NCBI GenBank assembly: GCA_041687475.1
Contig: JAWLBW010000089.1
Coordinates: 1-15,348, forward strand
From: JAWLBW01 sp041687475
GTDB lineage: Bacteria > J088 > JAWLBW01
DNA: 15,348 bases
Direction of reading: 5' to 3'
In this document: in pieces, positions 13,194 through 15,348 of the stretch
Layout: each line of letters begins with the position of its first letter
Position numbering within the stretch: the stretch's first letter is position 1
Made by a program: the position numbers and the translations under genes
The notes under the pieces: model-generated
The model's database searches: none
What the model saw: only the letters and a program-made list of their open reading frames with translations
What the model was told of the DNA's origin: nothing

Positions 13194-15062
13194 CTACGGC
13201 CTGCCGGCCAGCCGTATGCGGGCCTCGTACAGCTTTCCACCCCGCGCGTAGCCGATCAGCACGTCGTCGCCAGGCTGCAGCCGTCGCAGTCGGTAGCTGA
13301 GTTCGTAGAAGTTGAGCACGCGGTGGCCGTCGAGCGTGAGCACCTGGTCGCCGGGTTCGAGAACCGCGGCGGCCGGACTGCCGGGCACCAACGAGGCGAC
13401 CAGCACGCCCGCGAAGTTGGCCGTGAAGCTGGGGGCGAGGCCGAGAAAGGCTTCACCGGAGCTTCCGCCTTCGGCAGCGGCGTAGAGAACCTGGGGACGC
13501 GGAGGGCCCTGATACGTCAGCCTTTCCATCGCCGAAATACCCGTGACGACGCCGCGCACCGTGTCGATGACGGCCAGCGCGCCTTCCACATTAAGCAGCT
13601 CGGGCTTGTCGGCGGGCGTGTGGTATTCCTTGTGCGAACCCGTCCAGAAGTGCAGCACGGGTATGCCGCTGCCGTAGAAGGGCGCATGGTCGCTGGGGCC
13701 GAAGCCGGCCGGATGGTACTGCGCTTCGATGCCGGTCGGAATTGCCGCCGTTACCAGGGTCGGAAATTCCAGCGCCGAGCCGGTGCCGAATATCTGCAGG
13801 CGCTGGTTCGTCATGCGTCCGATCATGTCGAGATTCAGCATGGCCGCGATGCGTGTGCGCGCGATGGGCAGTTGCTGCACGAAGCGGGTCGAGCCCACGA
13901 GCCCCGATTCCTCGCCCGAAAAGGCCACGAACAGCAGCGATACCGGGGGACGCTCTCCAAGTGTCGCATAATAGCGGGCCAGGGCGACGATGGCCGCCGT
14001 GCCGCTGGCGTTGTCGTCGGCGCCGTGGTGAATGCGTTCGGTGGGTCCGGTTACTTTGTAGGGTCCGCCGAAGCCGAGGTGATCGTAGTGGGCGCCGATG
14101 ACGACCACCCGCGATTCGTCCTTGCCGGGCAGGTAGCCGGCCACATTGCGCACAGGGAACGAGAGGCGGCGAATGTCGGCCGTTCCGCCGACCGAGAAGT
14201 CGAGAAGACGCGACGCAGGTTCCAACGTGGCGTCGACCGTGCGCTGGAAGGCCATCAGGTCGAGTCCATTCCGTGCGAGCAGGGGCGCGACGGCGCTGCG
14301 GGCGACATGGAACATGGGTATGCCGAAGCCCGCCCCGGCAAGCGGATCGCTCTGCACGGGCACCAGCTCGTCGCCGAGATCGCCCGGCTTGTCCTTGGGA
14401 CCGTTCACCAGCAGCACGCCCGCCGCGCCGTGCAGCCGGGCGTTGAAGATCTTGTAGCGGAAGGTGGCGTACTCGCTCCACTCCTTGCCCTCGAACTTGT
14501 CGCCCTGCACGGGTTCGTAGCGCAGGAGAAGCACGTACTTTCCCCGCACATCGACGCCGGCGTAGTCGTCGTAACCGTACTCGGGCGCCGAAATGCCGTA
14601 GCCGGCGAATACCACGGGCGCCGTTACCGCGCCGGGCGACGAGAGACCGAACACGCGAAACTGTTTGTTGTTCGTGAGGGCGAAATCGCCCACCTGCAGC
14701 GACGATCGCTTGCCCGCCCGCGCCCCCACCATGGCGGTGAAAGTCCGTGAATAGCCGTCGCGAAAGCCGGGTTGCAGACCGACCTGCGCAAACTGTTGCT
14801 CGAGCCAATCGGCCGCCCGGTCGATGCCCGCGGTGCCCAGCCCCCTTCCCTGCAGGGCCGGGTGGGCGAGGAAGGCTACGTCGGCGGCGTACGCGGCGGC
14901 GCTCGGTTCAACGGGCTTTGCGGGAACGGCTGAACGCGCCGGAGCGCAGGCCACAGCCGGTTCGCGCGCATCCGTACGCACACCGGGCGAATGGGCGGTA
15001 CATGAAAGAGACGAGAGGAACAGGGTCGCCAGGGCGACCCCTCGATAGCGGGCTGAAATCAT
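13194..15062 (-). CDS. Exported M28-family zinc metallopeptidase with PA-like insert and C-terminal PDZ domain
   Basis: A 622-aa protein with an N-terminal signal (MISARYRGVALATLFLSSLSC). Cys21 could be lipidated, though SLSC is not a canonical lipobox. A PA-like region lies at about 125-290 (VVFAGYGISAPEYGYDDYAG). The M28 catalytic domain follows (about 303-510) with all ligands: H325 in GAHYDHLG, D350 in HHGADDNASG, E384/E385 in FSGEESGLVGS (base and ligand), D412 in LNLDMIGR and H481 in YHTPAD. This is the co-catalytic two-zinc site of aminopeptidase-like M28 enzymes. A PDZ domain ends the protein (about 535-620, VPGSPAAAVLEPGDQVLTLDG). The likely role is peptide degradation in the periplasm or outside the cell. 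The start at 15062 gives the signal peptide; AGGA lies about 12 nt upstream. It is 55 nt from the upstream gene on the same strand, so the two may form an operon. Confidence 0.95.
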   Translation of the reverse strand: MISARYRGVALATLFLSSLSCTAHSPGVRTDAREPAVACAPARSAVPAKPVEPSAAAYAADVAFLAHPALQGRGLGTAGIDRAADWLEQQFAQVGLQPGFRDGYSRTFTAMVGARAGKRSSLQVGDFALTNNKQFRVFGLSSPGAVTAPVVFAGYGISAPEYGYDDYAGVDVRGKYVLLLRYEPVQGDKFEGKEWSEYATFRYKIFNARLHGAAGVLLVNGPKDKPGDLGDELVPVQSDPLAGAGFGIPMFHVARSAVAPLLARNGLDLMAFQRTVDATLEPASRLLDFSVGGTADIRRLSFPVRNVAGYLPGKDESRVVVIGAHYDHLGFGGPYKVTGPTERIHHGADDNASGTAAIVALARYYATLGERPPVSLLFVAFSGEESGLVGSTRFVQQLPIARTRIAAMLNLDMIGRMTNQRLQIFGTGSALEFPTLVTAAIPTGIEAQYHPAGFGPSDHAPFYGSGIPVLHFWTGSHKEYHTPADKPELLNVEGALAVIDTVRGVVTGISAMERLTYQGPPRPQVLYAAAEGGSSGEAFLGLAPSFTANFAGVLVASLVPGSPAAAVLEPGDQVLTLDGHRVLNFYELSYRLRRLQPGDDVLIGYARGGKLYEARIRLAGRP

Positions 15063-15117
15063 GCAGGTCGACTTTCCTGTCGGCGCCGGATAGCGGAAAC
15101 CCGGCGTACCGGAAAGC

Positions 15118-15348
15118 TCAGACCTTCACGGCGCGTCGGCGGGTGCCCGTAGCGCGCGTTTTCGTGGATTTTCGTACCGGAGCGATATCGCGTCGCGCCT
15201 CGGCCTCGGCAAGCACCTCGGGCCAGGGGCGGGCTTTCACGTCCTTATTTGTAACATAGCCGTGTGCCGCAAACCAGCTGATGGCGCGCTCAATAGCGGT
15301 TTCAATGGGGCTGGGCTCGAGGCCGAGTTCGCGCTGCGCCTTCGAGGC
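15118..15348 (-). CDS. C-terminal end of a probable NAD-dependent epimerase / dihydroflavonol-reductase-like protein
   Basis: Only the last 76 residues are in the window; the gene enters from the right edge. The opening SKAQRELGLEPSPIETAIERA followed by ISWFAAHGYV is the standard C-terminal pattern of extended SDR sugar epimerases and DFR-like reductases (K-A-x-x-E-L-G, then an amphipathic helix and WF-x-x-x-GY). It is followed by a tail that is basic at its end (KSTKTRATGTRRRAVKV), which is unusual in length and charge. The Rossmann domain is outside the window, so cofactor and substrate cannot be judged. Confidence 0.7.
   Translation of the reverse strand, partial: ASKAQRELGLEPSPIETAIERAISWFAAHGYVTNKDVKARPWPEVLAEAEARRDIAPVRKSTKTRATGTRRRAVKV

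Noticed and set aside
13323..14750. A 475-codon plus-strand open frame and a 405-codon minus-strand frame (13591-14808) over the peptidase gene
   Set aside because: The M28 peptidase frame contains all metal ligands and a PDZ domain. The other frames show only composition-driven Arg/Gly/Ala-rich sequence.
1..15348. CRISPR arrays, tRNA or rRNA genes
   Set aside because: I saw no regularly spaced short repeats and no tRNA or rRNA landmark sequence; the only repeats are the island-associated ones listed.

Overview
The window looks like a chromosomal segment of a GC-rich Gram-negative bacterium. Support comes from an IHF-type nucleoid protein, an exported lipoprotein hydrolase, a large exported M28 peptidase and strong Shine-Dalgarno sites. 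The wording of the IHF gene (a LPFFKVGKEL-like arm and tail) recalls Desulfobacterota/Myxococcota-type sequences, but the sequence alone does not fix the phylum.

Left part (1-3129). The 3' part of rlmN and an ihfB-like gene lie on the minus strand, separated by a clear terminator, with a near-consensus sigma-70 promoter in front of ihfB. Divergent from them is a plus-strand two-gene unit: a zinc-type CDF exporter, apparently with almost no leader, overlapping an XRE regulator by ATGA.

Middle part (3190-9054), all on the minus strand. A GNAT acetyltransferase is followed by a small uncertain ORF that overlaps a Kef-type K+/H+ antiporter by ATGA. Next come a tandem universal stress protein and a short protein with an MreB-like segment. 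Upstream of this block are a YciI-like protein and a lipoprotein of the beta-lactamase/serine-hydrolase family.

Accessory island (about 9102-12948). This reads as a decaying chromosomal integron. On the plus strand is an integron integrase (intI) with two +1 frameshifts, cut off after about 135 residues. Divergent from it, on the minus strand, is a cassette array that starts at a G/TTAGGC junction. It is preceded by a plausible cassette promoter and contains: (1) a two-TM putative phage abortive-infection protein (putAbiC-like) with a textbook 66-bp attC; (2) an 83-aa unknown with a TTG start; (3) a 367-aa protein with a possible PIN-like fold; (4) a GFA/Mss4-fold zinc protein. The attC sites become degenerate with distance from the integrase. 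The array is bracketed by two ungapped 99-bp direct repeats (73/99 identical by hand count). One repeat cuts the integrase and the other adjoins the last cassette. They resemble insertion-sequence ends.

Right part (13194-15348), minus strand. This holds an exported M28 metallopeptidase with a C-terminal PDZ domain and, upstream, the C-terminal end of a probable NAD-dependent epimerase/dihydroflavonol-reductase-like protein that enters from the right edge.

The most notable content is the broken integron, with a defence-type gene in its first, best-preserved cassette.
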